A stretch of DNA of 64,000 nucleotides, taken from NCBI GenBank assembly GCA_039683515.1, contig JBDKRG010000004.1:62001-126000 (forward strand), written 5' to 3'. Under the pieces are notes generated by a model. The model was not told the origin of the DNA and searched no databases. It saw only the letters and a list, made by a program, of their open reading frames with translations. Below, piece by piece: positions 7,256 to 19,045 of the stretch; the first letter of the stretch is position 1, and each line of letters opens with the position of its first letter. This DNA is from JAJFUE01 sp039683515. GTDB lineage: Bacteria > Sumerlaeota > Sumerlaeia > MVZB01. Made by a program: the position numbers and the translations under genes.

Positions 7256-8161
7256 TCAGGAAGCCCGTGCCGGTGTTATGGCGAGTTCTTCGGTGACCCA
7301 GGAGTCGGCGGTGGCCGGGTGGGCGGGGTTCCACGAACGGTTCATGGAGATGGCTTGGATCGAGGCGATCTCCGGGCCGTTGAGCCGGATGCGGATGTAG
7401 CCGGGGCGGCGCGCGTGGCAGTCGAAACCGGCCGAGCCGCAGTTGGCGTGGATCATCGGGCCGGTGGCCGTCAGCCAGCGCAGGTGCTTGTGGCCGTGCA
7501 GGTAGAGCTTGACGCCGTGGCTTTGGAGGAGCCCCCGGAGCCGGTCGCGGCCGGGGAGGATGTGCTCCCACGACGGGAAAACGTGCTTGGGGTAGACCAG
7601 CGGGTAGTGGCCCATGACCATGACCTGGCGGCCGGCGGATTGCTCGCGGGCCAGTGCCTCGCCGATCCGCCCCATGTTTTCGTCGTCGATCTGGCCGCGC
7701 GAGGTCAGCCAGCGCGGGACGGAGCAGTCGATGGCGACGAGCGACCAGTGGTCGCCGATCCGGACGGTGAACGGGTAGGACTGGTCGCGGCCGAGGAAAA
7801 GGCGCTCGTAGAGATGCTGCTTGGCCGCGCGCGGGGTGTAGCGGTCATGGTTGCCGGGGATGGCGTGGAAGCGCCCCTCGTAGCGGAGCATGAGCGGGGC
7901 CAGGAGCATCTGGCCCTGTTCGAACTCGGCGCGGAGCGAGGTGGTCGTGATGTCGCCGGCGAACAGGATCCGGTCGGCCTGCTCGGTGGCGATGCGCTCG
8001 ATCATGGCCGTCTGGGCGGCGATGGGGTAATGGCGCGCGCGCCGCAGGGCGAGGTTGGCCAGGCCGAGCAGGCACTTTGGGGAAAGGTCGCCGTCCCAGC
8101 CGAACCGCCACATGTGGAGATCGCTGAAGGCGATAAGCGTAATGCTTGCTTGAGAATTCAT
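7256..8161 (-). CDS. Metallophosphoesterase (calcineurin-like phosphatase)
   Basis: A 301-aa soluble protein with all the dimetal phosphoesterase motifs in order: SDLHMW (about residue 13), GDITT (69), GNHDR (103), GHYP (about 185) and HGHKH (about 222). These bind two metal ions and act on phosphomono- or diesters. The substrate cannot be read from sequence; relatives include cAMP phosphodiesterases, 5'-nucleotidases and lipid-A precursor phosphatases. The start ATG at 8161 directly adjoins a short-period repeat and has no clear Shine-Dalgarno. It is transcribed away from secA's 3' end, on the same strand, with a 200-bp repeat-bearing gap. Confidence 0.88.
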   Translation of the reverse strand: MNSQASITLIAFSDLHMWRFGWDGDLSPKCLLGLANLALRRARHYPIAAQTAMIERIATEQADRILFAGDITTTSLRAEFEQGQMLLAPLMLRYEGRFHAIPGNHDRYTPRAAKQHLYERLFLGRDQSYPFTVRIGDHWSLVAIDCSVPRWLTSRGQIDDENMGRIGEALAREQSAGRQVMVMGHYPLVYPKHVFPSWEHILPGRDRLRGLLQSHGVKLYLHGHKHLRWLTATGPMIHANCGSAGFDCHARRPGYIRIRLNGPEIASIQAISMNRSWNPAHPATADSWVTEELAITPARAS

Positions 8162-8162
8162 C

Positions 8163-8206
8163 GTGCTCGTGCTCGTGCGTCGTGCTCGTAATCGTTATCG
8201 TAATCG
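8163..8206. repeat. Short-period GTGCTC/AATCG repeat
   Basis: A run of GTGCTC and GTGCGTC units passing into AATCG units. The same words recur at 21449-21510, 21596-21630, 24712-24730, 38854-38887 and (inverted) 47981-48006, always between genes. Confidence 0.7.
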
Positions 8207-8361
8207 AAAACCGCGTTGCGGGTTGCCCATCACGATGACGATGGCGGGTTTGAGCTTGTTATGACTCCCGGCTTCAGATTGGCGATGCTCAAAACCAAAG
8301 GGGCGCGGGCCCGTGCACGGCCGCATTCGATGACGAGCGCGGCCGCCGCGGGCGCGGGAAA

Positions 8362-11382
<3,021 letters not shown>

Positions 11383-11861
11383 GAAATCGGCCGTTCCTTT
11401 GGTTGTGCGCTGAAGTACATGCTTCAAGGCGCACGGTTCATACGTACACGGCAATATTATGCCTGTCCGGCGGTGGAAGCGTCAAGAGGGTAGGGCTGAT
11501 CCACTTTTCCGCGCTGTGTATCATCTTTGATCACTTCCGACGCCGCAAAACGCCCTGATCGGCTCGAAATGGAAGATGATGCAAGATCCGTGCGAGAACG
11601 CAAAATCGGGCGGGTAGAAAAATCGGCGGCGGAATTCAAGCGAAATGAAAAGAGCGCGGCGGCCGGTCTCCTGATGGGCGGGAATGTAAATTCGCCGGTC
11701 GGGAGATTGGCGTTCCCATGAATTCCATAAATCGCTTGTGAAATCCCGCCGGATTTGAACAATGCGTGGGGAACGTCATTCTGAAAACTCCAACGGGCGC
11801 AATGCCGGAAAAGAGCACGATGATGGGCCCGACCAAAGGGAACGACGAGTAAAAAACAGCG
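11383..11861. other. Gene-poor interval with REP-like palindromes
   Basis: No convincing gene. Two REP-like sequences lie in inverted orientation at 11661-11683 and 11694-11717. The second, GGTCGGGAGATTGGCGTTCC in its core, resembles the palindromes around the second RAYT gene (30902-30926, reverse strand). The interval separates divergent secA and the gene at 11862, so it should also hold promoters for both; I could not pick clear boxes. Confidence 0.5.
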
Positions 11862-12500
11862 ATGAATCTGACCATCCATCAACTTGCCATGTTCCGGGAG
11901 GCGGCCGACCGGCTGGCCCCGAAGGATTACCAGCCGTATCTGAAGATGCGGCGCATGCTGCGCGAGCCGGCGGGCTACGACCAGAAGGCCTTCCGCAAGC
12001 TGTTTACGCAGTACTACCGCCTGAACAGCGGCGGGATGAGCGTGAAATGGAAAAACAGGTATTTCCATTGGCTTTTCCAGGGGCCGCCCACCGGGGCCGA
12101 TCCCTACACCCGGGTCCTGAGGGACCTGTATGCGTACCCGAGGCCGGCGGGCGACCAGGTCCTTGCGTTTTCGTTCGTGTCCAAGCTCGTCGCGATTCAC
12201 GACGAGTCGCGGCCGATCATGGACCTGCACGTGAACAACTTTTTCGGCCTGTCGGCGCCCAGGAGCGGCGGGATCGAGCACCGCATCAGCGGTTTCATTG
12301 CCAATTTGAACCGGATTCAGGCCACGTACGAAGAGTGGTCGCGGGACCCGAGGTTCCGGCGGTTGCTCGGCACGATGGGGAAGAACGAGGATCACGCCGA
12401 ACTGCTGGAGTGCCACCCCAACCGGCTGTGCGATTTCCTGGTCTGGACCGTAGGCCGGCTCAGGATCGGCGACGTCGCTGAAGATTCGATCGAGGAATAG
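11862..12500 (+). CDS. Hypothetical soluble protein (212 aa)
   Basis: I do not recognise the family with confidence. The protein is mostly helical, with a central stretch AFSFVSKLVAIHDESRPIMD followed by LHVNNFF. It resembles the helical core of small uncharacterised proteins in which a conserved (S/T)KLxH..P.. (V/M)D motif packs against a Tyr/Phe-rich segment. No signal peptide or membrane helix is seen. Start ATG 11862 lies after a weak GACGAG; Met10 (11889) is an alternative. The next gene begins directly at the stop codon, so the two are surely co-transcribed and may work together. Confidence 0.7.
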   Translation: MNLTIHQLAMFREAADRLAPKDYQPYLKMRRMLREPAGYDQKAFRKLFTQYYRLNSGGMSVKWKNRYFHWLFQGPPTGADPYTRVLRDLYAYPRPAGDQVLAFSFVSKLVAIHDESRPIMDLHVNNFFGLSAPRSGGIEHRISGFIANLNRIQATYEEWSRDPRFRRLLGTMGKNEDHAELLECHPNRLCDFLVWTVGRLRIGDVAEDSIEE

Positions 12501-13031
12501 GTGTTAGGCATGCAGGGATTGAAAGAGTCAGGTCCGGACTGCGGAATACCGAACCAGTGCGCGCGGGTCGTGCCGGCGTGGAAGATCGCGGCCGACAACC
12601 TGCCGGTCGCGGTGATGTTCGTGATCGGGACGGCTCTGTTGTGGCCGATCACGGCCGCCGGCGCGATTGCGTATTTCGTTTATTGCTGCGCGTCGATCGT
12701 GCTGTTCTGGGCGCTGATTTGCCCGTACTGCCACCATTACAACACGCGCGCGTGTCCGTGCGGCTACGGGATCATGTCGCCCAGGTTCTTCAAGCCGCGC
12801 ACGGGCCGCGAGTTCAAGAAGGTCTTCAAGCAGAACATCGCGATCATGTACCCGTGCTGGATCTTCCCGTTTTTCGGCGGGGCGTACCGGCTGTGGGCCG
12901 ATTTTTCCAGGCCGGTATTGGCGTTGTTTATTTTGTTCTGCGTGATCGGCTTCGTGCTGATCCCGCTGTTCGCGAAGCTGGTCGGTTGCAGGAACTGCGA
13001 AATGAAAGCCAATTGCCCGTGGATGACGTAG
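12501..13031 (+). CDS. Cysteine-rich integral membrane protein
   Basis: A 176-aa protein with about four membrane helices (LPVAVMFVIGTALLWPITAA, AYFVYCCASIVLFWALI, a middle FPFF segment, LALFILFCVIGFVLIPLF). Two Cys clusters are CPYCHHYNTRACPCGYG after helix 2 and CRNCEMKANCPW at the C-terminus, which look like metal or iron-sulphur ligands at the membrane face. No known family is assigned. The GTG at 12501 immediately follows the stop of the upstream gene with GAGG at 12492-12495; ATG 12510 is an alternative. Its stop codon (13029-13031) touches a 33-bp inverted repeat. Redox or electron-transfer function is only suggested by the Cys motifs. Confidence 0.72.
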   Translation: MLGMQGLKESGPDCGIPNQCARVVPAWKIAADNLPVAVMFVIGTALLWPITAAGAIAYFVYCCASIVLFWALICPYCHHYNTRACPCGYGIMSPRFFKPRTGREFKKVFKQNIAIMYPCWIFPFFGGAYRLWADFSRPVLALFILFCVIGFVLIPLFAKLVGCRNCEMKANCPWMT

Positions 13032-13141
13032 TCAGTAGGTCGCTTCGGCTCGAAGCGACATCCTCGTCAATGCGTATGTATGAGAATTTCCATTCCATGA
13101 GGCGGTTTGGATGTCGCTTCGAGCCGAAGCGACCTACTGAC
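13031..13141. repeat. 33-bp perfect inverted repeat between convergent genes
   Basis: Arms 13031-13063 and 13109-13141 are exact reverse complements separated by 45 bases. Each arm is itself a hairpin: GTCGCTTCG, GCT, CGAAGCGAC. A third, diverged copy (ATGTCGCTTTGGGCC in front) is at 28639-28666. The position at two convergent 3' ends suits a bidirectional terminator or a REP pair. There is no T tract. Confidence 0.85.
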
Positions 13142-13888
13142 GCGGTCCGCTGCCGAGCCCTGATTCACTGCGATCTCGAGCGTGCCGGCGCTGCCCCAGT
13201 AGGCGAGGGGAGCGCCCGGCTCAACGTCGTTGAATGTTTTGCTGATGCCCTGGATCGTGAATGGGCCGGCGCTGATTGTCGGATAATCGCCCAGTTTCTG
13301 CTCGTATTGCTCGCGCCACAAATTTGTGATCAGGTTTCCAAAGCGGTCGACTAACATGACGCGTGCGCGGATGCCGCCCGGCGTTTCCTCGGGGTCAAGG
13401 TCGAGCCGGACGGGATCGGTGATTTCGGGGCCGGCCTTGCGCGGCGGGATTCCGAGCGCGAGCATGGCGGCGGCGGGTGCGAACAGGTCGCGGCCGTGAA
13501 AGGTTGCGCCGGGGTTTTCGGCCTGGAATTTCGGCGACGTGATTTCGTGCAGGTCGAATGCGCCGGCGTGCTCGAGGAGCGCCGTGGCGAGGCCGTTGTC
13601 CGGGCCGGCGAAATACCAGTCGCCGATTTTTCCGCAAATGGCCCGCCGCGCCGAGCCGACGCCGGGATCGACGACGCAGCACAGGACGGAAGCCTCGGGG
13701 AGCGAGCCGAGCGCGGCCTTGAGCACAAACGCCCCCGCCGCGACGTCGTGCGGCGGGATCCCGTGGCATAGATCGATGATCCTCGCGTCGAACACGCGCT
13801 TCATGATTTCGGATTTCATCGCGCCGACATACCAGTCGTCCAGGCCGAAGTCGGTCAGCAGGACGATCGGCCGCGACGGCGGGATCAC
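13067..13888 (-). CDS. DUF62 family SAM hydrolase / adenosyl-halide synthase-like protein
   Basis: Family members hydrolyse S-adenosylmethionine to adenosine and methionine using a hydroxide, or a halide in fluorinase/chlorinase. The reading frame from GTG 13888 gives 273 aa: IVLLTDFGLDDWYVGAMK (N-terminal DUF62 motif with the Asp that binds ribose), CVVDPGVGSARRAI, FAGPDNGLATALLE, TFHGRDLFAPAAAMLALG, and the C-terminal domain DRFGNLITN. The GTG overlaps the TGA of the ABC ATPase gene as GTGA, so the pair is coupled. The same frame is open far upstream but is antisense noise there. The last dozen codons read through the 33-bp inverted repeat, so the native C-terminus may have been extended by it. 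Confidence 0.88.
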   Translation of the reverse strand: MIPPSRPIVLLTDFGLDDWYVGAMKSEIMKRVFDARIIDLCHGIPPHDVAAGAFVLKAALGSLPEASVLCCVVDPGVGSARRAICGKIGDWYFAGPDNGLATALLEHAGAFDLHEITSPKFQAENPGATFHGRDLFAPAAAMLALGIPPRKAGPEITDPVRLDLDPEETPGGIRARVMLVDRFGNLITNLWREQYEQKLGDYPTISAGPFTIQGISKTFNDVEPGAPLAYWGSAGTLEIAVNQGSAADRVSRSLRLEATSKPPHGMEILIHTH

Positions 13889-14796
13889 GACTCGGCCTCG
13901 ATCGGGCGCAGGAGCGGTCGGGCGTCGACCTGGTGCTCGCGCAGGCGCACGACCTCGGCCACGCCTTCCGTAATTTGCCGCACGACCTCGAGCGGGTTGA
14001 CGACGCGGCCGTCGAGGCTGAGCAGGAGGTATTGCTCCTCGGCGTCGGCCTCGAGGACGGCCGGGTGGCGGCGCGCCTGGGCCGCGATGTCGGCGGCGGG
14101 GCCGGCCAGCTCGAGTTCGAGCAAGCGGCCGCCGCCGAGCCGCCCGGCGATCTCGCCGGCCGCCCCGAGCGCGACGAGCCGCCCCTCGTGCAGGACGCCG
14201 ATCCGGTCGCACAGGCCGACCAGGTCGGTCATCATGTTCGAGCACGCCAGAATCGTTTTGCCCATGCCGCGAACCCGGCCGATCAGCTCGCGCATGCGCA
14301 GGCAGGCCGGCAGGTCCAGGCCGATCGAGGGGTGGTCGAGCAGCAGGACGGGCGGGTCGTGGACGAGCGTGCGCACGAGGCCCAGCCGCTGGCGCGCCTC
14401 GCGGTCGAGCCCGTCGACGTATTCGTCGGCGCGGTCGGCGAGGTCCGCGAGCCCGAGCAGCCGGTCGAGGACGCGCTCCGGATCGACCTGCGCGCAGCGG
14501 GCGAAAAACTCGATGTATTCGGAGACGCGCATGTCGTCGTAGAGGCCCATGAAGAACGGCAGGTAGCCGACGCGCCGGCGGATTTCCTCGGGCTCCCCGA
14601 CCAGGTCGTGGCCCGCGACCGACGCCGAGCCGCCGGTCGGCGCAATGAGCGTGGCGAGCAGCTTGAGCGCCGTCGACTTGCCCGAGTGGATCGGCCCGAG
14701 CAGGCCGACGACCTCGCCCTCGGCGACCGAAATGGTCAGGCCCTCGAGCCTCGAGTGCCGGCCAATGCTCCAGGAAAGATCGCGCGTCTCGATCAT
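13885..14796 (-). CDS. ABC-type ATPase-like protein with degenerate catalytic motifs
   Basis: Fold of an ABC-2/NatA-type ATP-binding subunit, 303 aa, ending with the usual C-terminal extension. Walker A is present (GPIHSGKST, Lys40). The other catalytic elements are changed: the Q-loop Gln is Phe81 (YLPFFMGLYDD), the LSGGQ signature reads LDREARQ (130-136), the Walker B Glu is His155 (LLLDHPSIGLD) and the switch His is Asn187 (ILACSNMM). ATP binding may persist but normal hydrolysis is unlikely. No permease gene is adjacent. Its stop overlaps the start of the DUF62 gene, so the two are one transcript. It may be a regulatory pseudo-ATPase or may pair with an active subunit encoded elsewhere. 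Confidence 0.85.
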   Translation of the reverse strand: MIETRDLSWSIGRHSRLEGLTISVAEGEVVGLLGPIHSGKSTALKLLATLIAPTGGSASVAGHDLVGEPEEIRRRVGYLPFFMGLYDDMRVSEYIEFFARCAQVDPERVLDRLLGLADLADRADEYVDGLDREARQRLGLVRTLVHDPPVLLLDHPSIGLDLPACLRMRELIGRVRGMGKTILACSNMMTDLVGLCDRIGVLHEGRLVALGAAGEIAGRLGGGRLLELELAGPAADIAAQARRHPAVLEADAEEQYLLLSLDGRVVNPLEVVRQITEGVAEVVRLREHQVDARPLLRPIEAES

Positions 14797-14957
14797 GCCA
14801 GAAATCCCGCTGTATTCCCGATCCCGATTGGATCATGATAATGTTGCAAACCGAGCCGCGAATTGGCTAGCTTAAAAAATAGTTTCTTTCCGAGCACCGC
14901 CGGAATAAAAAGGTCCGATGCCCCGTCGGCGGGCGACTCCATCACGCGCGAGGATTC

Positions 14958-17498
14958 ATGTTCAAACGGTTGATGCATTTCCTGCCGGGTCTGCTCGGCC
15001 TGATCCTGTTTATCGCCGCGATGGCCTTCCTGCATCATCTGCTCGGCAAATACCATTACGACGAAATCGTCAACAGCCTGCGCGGCATCCCGACCAACGC
15101 CCTCGTGATCGCCGTGCTGCTGACGATTACGGCCTACGCCGCGCTGACCCTCTACGACCAGATGGCCTGCCTCTACGTCGGCAACCCGCTGCCGTACCGG
15201 CGCGTGGCGCTGGTGTCGTACGTCGGCTACGCGTTCGCCAACAGCGTCGGCCTGGCGAACATGGCCGGCGGCTCGATCCGGTTCCGGTTCTATACATCCT
15301 GGGGCTTCTCGCCGCTCGACACGACGAAGATCGTCCTGTTTTGCGGCCTCAGCCTGTGGCTTGGGCTGGGGCTGTTGACGGGGGTTCTGCTCGTGTGGAT
15401 CCCGGAGGCGATTTCGTACCAGCTGAACCTGAAGCTGGAGCCGCTGCGGCCGATCGGGATCGCGCTGCTGGCGGCGATCATCGTTTACTCCGTGCTGTGC
15501 ACGGTCTGGCGCAGGCCGGTTTCCTGGCGCGGGATGGAACTGGCGTTGCCGAGCCCGGGGCTCGTCGTCAGCCAGTTCGTCCTCGGCTCGCTCGACTGGC
15601 TGTTGTGCGGCGCGGTCCTTTACATGCTGCTCCCCGAGTCCTCGCACATTTCCTTCCCCCTGTTCGTCGCGATTTTCATGCTCGGCCACGCCGCCGGCGG
15701 CGTGAGCCAGGTTCCCGGCGGGCTGGGCGTGTTCGAATCGATGATGCTCGTGGCGCTGCGCGGCACCGCCCCGGAAAAACAGCTCATCGGCTCGCTGCTG
15801 GCGTATCGCGCCATCTATTATCTCCTGCCGCTGATCGGCGCGTCGGTCGCGCTCGGCGTCCATGAGCTCACCGTCCAGCGCAAGCAGATCCGCCAGATCG
15901 GCCACGCCCTGAGCTCGTGGGTCCCGCCGGTCGTCCCGCAGGTGCTGGTGTTCTCGACCTTCTTCGCCGGCGTGGTCCTGCTCGTGTCGGGCGCCCTGCC
16001 GCCGAGCGAAAGCCGCCTGCACTGGCTGACCAATTTCGTCCCGCTGCCGTTGATGGAGGCCTCGCATTTCCTCGGCTCGATCATCGGGATGGGGCTGCTG
16101 ATCCTGGCGCGCGGCCTGCAGCGCCGGCTCGACGCCGCCTACTGGCTGACGGCCGTCCTGATGTTTTTCGCGATCGTCGCGTCGGTGCTCAAGGGGTTCA
16201 ACTTCGAGGAGTCGATCATCCTCGTCCTGCTGCTGATCGCGCTCCTGCCGGCCCGGCGGCATTTCTACCGCAGGGCGTCGCTCTTCAGCGAGCCGTTCAC
16301 GTGGAGCTGGGTGATCGCCCTGACGCTCGTCCTGGCGACCTCGATCTGGCTCGGCATTTTCGCCCACCGGCACGACCAGTATACCGACGACCTGTGGTGG
16401 CGGTTCGCGTTCGACGCCAGCGCGCCGCGGTTCCTGCGGGCGAGCGTCGGCGCGGCCTGCGTGGCGCTGCTCGCCGGGATTGCCCAGCTCCTGCGCGGGG
16501 CCGAATACCTGCCCACCCCGCCGACCGCCGGCGAGCTCGACCGCATCCTGCCGATCGTGAAATCCTCCCCGGCGACCTACCCCTGGCTGGTCATGCTCGG
16601 CGACAAGCAGCTCCTGGTCGGTCCGAACAGCCGCTCGTTCCTGATGTTCGGCGTCGAGGGGCGAAGCTGGATCGCGCTGCGCGAGCCGATCGGCCTCGAG
16701 GCCGACTACGCCGACCTGCTGTGGCGGTTCCGCGAGCTGGTCGACCACCACGGCGGCCATACGGTCTTCTACCAGATCGGCCCGCGCCACCTGAACCTGT
16801 TCATCGACCTCGGCCTGGCGCTGATGAAGATCGGCGAGGAGGGCTATGTCGACCTCGGGAAGTTCTCGCTCGAGGGGCGGCACCAGCGCGACTTCCGCCA
16901 GGCGATCAACCGCATCGAGCAGGAGGACGGCAAATGGGAGGTCCTTCCGGCCGGTTCGGCCTCGGGGATGCTCGACGAGCTCAAGGCGGTTTCCGACGCA
17001 TGGCTCAAGGGGCACGCGGGGGGCGAGAAAGGCTTCTCGCTCGGCTACTTCAGCGAACTCTACCTGAACCTGACGCCGATCGTCACCGTGCGGATCGCGG
17101 GGCGGCTTGCCGGGTTCGCCAACATCGAGGCCGGCGGCGGCAAGGACGAGCTGACCATCGACCTGATGCGCTACCTGCCCGACGCCCCCGCCGGCGTGAT
17201 GGATTACCTGTTCGTGCGGCTGATGCAGTGGGGGCGCGAGCACGGCTACAAGCGCTTCAACCTCGGCATGACGCCGCTGGCCGGGCTCGAGAACCACACC
17301 CTGGCCCCCGTCTGGAACAAGATCGGCGGGATGATCTACCGCCACGGCGAGCACTTTTACAATTTCAAGGGGCTGCGCCAGTACAAGGAAAAGTTCCACC
17401 CGCAGTGGGAGCCGCGCTACCTGGCGACGCCGGGCGGCCTGGTCACGCCGCGGGTGCTGATCGACCTCGCCGCCCTCATTGCGCGCAAAAAGCAGTGA
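14958..17498 (+). CDS. mprF: Phosphatidylglycerol lysyltransferase/flippase MprF
   Basis: Bifunctional integral membrane protein that transfers an amino acid (classically lysine from Lys-tRNA) to phosphatidylglycerol and flips the product, lowering negative surface charge and giving resistance to cationic peptides. At 846 aa it has the full family layout. Residues about 1-320 are the flippase helices with GLANMAGGSIRFRFY and HAAGGVSQVPGGLGVFE; more helices follow to about 500; then comes a soluble DUF2156 synthase domain (FGVEGRSWIALREPIG, DLMRYLPDAPAGVMDYLFVR, FNLGMTPLAGLENH). The start ATG follows GCGAGGATTC. It is transcribed divergently from the ABC/DUF62 pair. The aminoacyl specificity (Lys, Ala or other) cannot be read. 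Confidence 0.93.
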   Translation: MFKRLMHFLPGLLGLILFIAAMAFLHHLLGKYHYDEIVNSLRGIPTNALVIAVLLTITAYAALTLYDQMACLYVGNPLPYRRVALVSYVGYAFANSVGLANMAGGSIRFRFYTSWGFSPLDTTKIVLFCGLSLWLGLGLLTGVLLVWIPEAISYQLNLKLEPLRPIGIALLAAIIVYSVLCTVWRRPVSWRGMELALPSPGLVVSQFVLGSLDWLLCGAVLYMLLPESSHISFPLFVAIFMLGHAAGGVSQVPGGLGVFESMMLVALRGTAPEKQLIGSLLAYRAIYYLLPLIGASVALGVHELTVQRKQIRQIGHALSSWVPPVVPQVLVFSTFFAGVVLLVSGALPPSESRLHWLTNFVPLPLMEASHFLGSIIGMGLLILARGLQRRLDAAYWLTAVLMFFAIVASVLKGFNFEESIILVLLLIALLPARRHFYRRASLFSEPFTWSWVIALTLVLATSIWLGIFAHRHDQYTDDLWWRFAFDASAPRFLRASVGAACVALLAGIAQLLRGAEYLPTPPTAGELDRILPIVKSSPATYPWLVMLGDKQLLVGPNSRSFLMFGVEGRSWIALREPIGLEADYADLLWRFRELVDHHGGHTVFYQIGPRHLNLFIDLGLALMKIGEEGYVDLGKFSLEGRHQRDFRQAINRIEQEDGKWEVLPAGSASGMLDELKAVSDAWLKGHAGGEKGFSLGYFSELYLNLTPIVTVRIAGRLAGFANIEAGGGKDELTIDLMRYLPDAPAGVMDYLFVRLMQWGREHGYKRFNLGMTPLAGLENHTLAPVWNKIGGMIYRHGEHFYNFKGLRQYKEKFHPQWEPRYLATPGGLVTPRVLIDLAALIARKKQ

Positions 17499-17502
17499 GG
17501 CG

Positions 17503-17649
17503 GTTGCGGATTTCGGATTTCGGATTGCGGATTTGGGATTCAGGAATTTGGATTTATTTCGGATTTAGGATTTAGAATTTCGAATTTATTCCGTGTATTC
17601 CGTGTCTTCCGTGGTTATAAACAAACTCAGGAATCAGGACTCAGGACTA
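17503..17649. repeat. Short-period GGATTT repeats before glgC
   Basis: About ten imperfect units of CGGATTT/GGATTT/GGAATTT (17503-17590), then CCGTGTATTCCGTGTCTTCC, then AGGAATCAGGACTCAGGACT. The GGATT words recur inverted at 39620-39730, and the CAGGACT word recurs inverted near 56033-56069. Confidence 0.75.
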
Positions 17650-17655
17650 AAACAC

Positions 17656-18972
17656 ATGATCACCCGCCCATTTGCCCCCTCGATCAGCCGCATGGCCATT
17701 TCCGTCGTCCTCGGCGGTGGCCGCGGCACGCGCCTGTGGCCGCTGACCGAGTACCGCGCCAAGCCGGCCGTCCCGCTTGCCGGCAAATACCGCCTGATCG
17801 ACATCCCGATCAGCAACTGCCTGAACTCGGGCCTGGACCGCATCTACGTGCTGACGCAGTTCATGTCGAGCTCGCTCAACCGGCACGTGACGTCCACCTA
17901 CCAGCTCGACCCGTTCAGCCGCGGGTTCGTGGCGATCGAGGTCGCCCACCAGAGCGCCGACTCGTTCGACTGGTACCAGGGGACCGCCGACGCCGTCCGC
18001 CGCAACTGGAAGGAGATCCTGCAGTGGCGCACGCCGTACGTCGTGATCCTGCCCGGCGACACCGTCTTCCGCATGGACCTGAGCCAGATGCTCGAGTTCC
18101 ACCGCGAGCGCCAGGCCGACGTCACCGTCGCCGTGCACCCCGTCGAGAAGAAGCGCGCCTCGTCGTTCGGCATCATCCAGATGGACGAAGGCGACCGCGT
18201 CGTCGTGATGCGCGAGAAACCCAAGGGCGACCAGCTCCCGCCGCCGTCGTGCTCGCCGCGGCAGATGGAGGCCTGGGGCATGGACGAGGAGTCGCCCTAC
18301 CTCGGCTCGATGGGCATCTACATCTTCAACAGCGAGGTCCTGCTCGAGTATCTGCAGAAGGAGGACCTGACCGATTTCGGCCATCACATCCTGCCGACCG
18401 CCGTCGACAAATGCCGCGTCCACGGCTACGTCTTCAACGACTACTGGGAGGACATCGGGACGATCGGCGCGTTCTACAAGGCGAACCTCGAGCTGGCCCG
18501 GCCCAAGCCGCCGTTCAGCTTCTATCACCCCGAGGCGCCGATCTACACGCACATCCGGTTCCTGCCGTCGACGCGCATGAGCAAGGTCGACTTCCACAAC
18601 ACGCAGATCGCCGAGGGGTGCGACATCCGCGAGGCGGTCATCGACGAATGCATGATCGGCGTGCGCAGCGTCATCCGCAGCGGCGTCACGATGCGCCGGA
18701 CGGTCATGATGGGCGCCGACTACTACGAGGGCGGCTACAGCACGCCGGCATGGGAGCCGGTCAACCCCAACGACCCCAAGATCGGCATCGGCGACGGGAC
18801 GGTCGTCGAGGGCGCGATCATCGACAAGAACGCGCGGGTCGGCGAGGGCTGTATATTAATCAATAAAAACAAGGTCGAAACCTACGACGACCCCGACGGC
18901 CGCTACTTCATCCGCGACGGCGTCATCATCATCCCCAAGCACGCCGTGATCCAGTCGGGGATGGAAATTTAA
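17656..18972 (+). CDS. glgC: Glucose-1-phosphate adenylyltransferase
   Basis: Makes ADP-glucose from ATP and glucose-1-phosphate, the committed step of glycogen synthesis. It is 438 aa from ATG 17656, and the frame upstream is repeat sequence. The nucleotidyltransferase signature is VVLGGGRGTRLWPLTEYRAK (residues 17-36), followed by the substrate-binding RLIDIPISNCLNSG, the WYQGTADAVR motif and the Asp-containing VILPGDTVFRMD. A C-terminal left-handed beta-helix (IGDGTVVEGAIIDKNARVGEGC) completes the enzyme. No other glycogen genes are adjacent. It stands alone between repeat-rich gaps. Confidence 0.95.
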   Translation: MITRPFAPSISRMAISVVLGGGRGTRLWPLTEYRAKPAVPLAGKYRLIDIPISNCLNSGLDRIYVLTQFMSSSLNRHVTSTYQLDPFSRGFVAIEVAHQSADSFDWYQGTADAVRRNWKEILQWRTPYVVILPGDTVFRMDLSQMLEFHRERQADVTVAVHPVEKKRASSFGIIQMDEGDRVVVMREKPKGDQLPPPSCSPRQMEAWGMDEESPYLGSMGIYIFNSEVLLEYLQKEDLTDFGHHILPTAVDKCRVHGYVFNDYWEDIGTIGAFYKANLELARPKPPFSFYHPEAPIYTHIRFLPSTRMSKVDFHNTQIAEGCDIREAVIDECMIGVRSVIRSGVTMRRTVMMGADYYEGGYSTPAWEPVNPNDPKIGIGDGTVVEGAIIDKNARVGEGCILINKNKVETYDDPDGRYFIRDGVIIIPKHAVIQSGMEI

Positions 18973-19002
18973 AAACAAATACAAACACGAAATTCACGAA
19001 AT

Positions 19003-19026
19003 GAAGACCACGAAAGAACACGAAAG
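19003..19026. repeat. CACGAAAG repeat, left arm
   Basis: The 24 bases here (beginning GAAGACCACGAAAGAACACG) are the exact reverse complement of 19881-19904. The two copies bracket the AbiGi-like gene. Looser versions of the word CACGAAA recur at 47335-47420 and 61128-61150. Confidence 0.8.
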
Positions 19027-19045
19027 CAGGTGAAATTGCAAACCT

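Noticed and set aside
11457..12416. 319-codon reverse frame over the 11862 gene
   Set aside because: Out-of-frame shadow of the forward gene; the forward product has plausible amphipathic helices and is joined to the next gene.
13067..14836. A single 589-codon reading frame covering both the ABC and DUF62 genes
   Set aside because: The N-terminal half is out-of-frame shadow of the ABC gene; the DUF62 start at GTG 13888 is supported by the GTGA overlap and by homology.
14793..17399. 868-codon open frame antisense to mprF
   Set aside because: Gln/Arg/His-rich low-complexity product opposite a well-supported gene.
17503..17649. CRISPR-like array before glgC
   Set aside because: Units are about 7-13 bases, imperfect and without unique spacers, and no cas genes are in the window.
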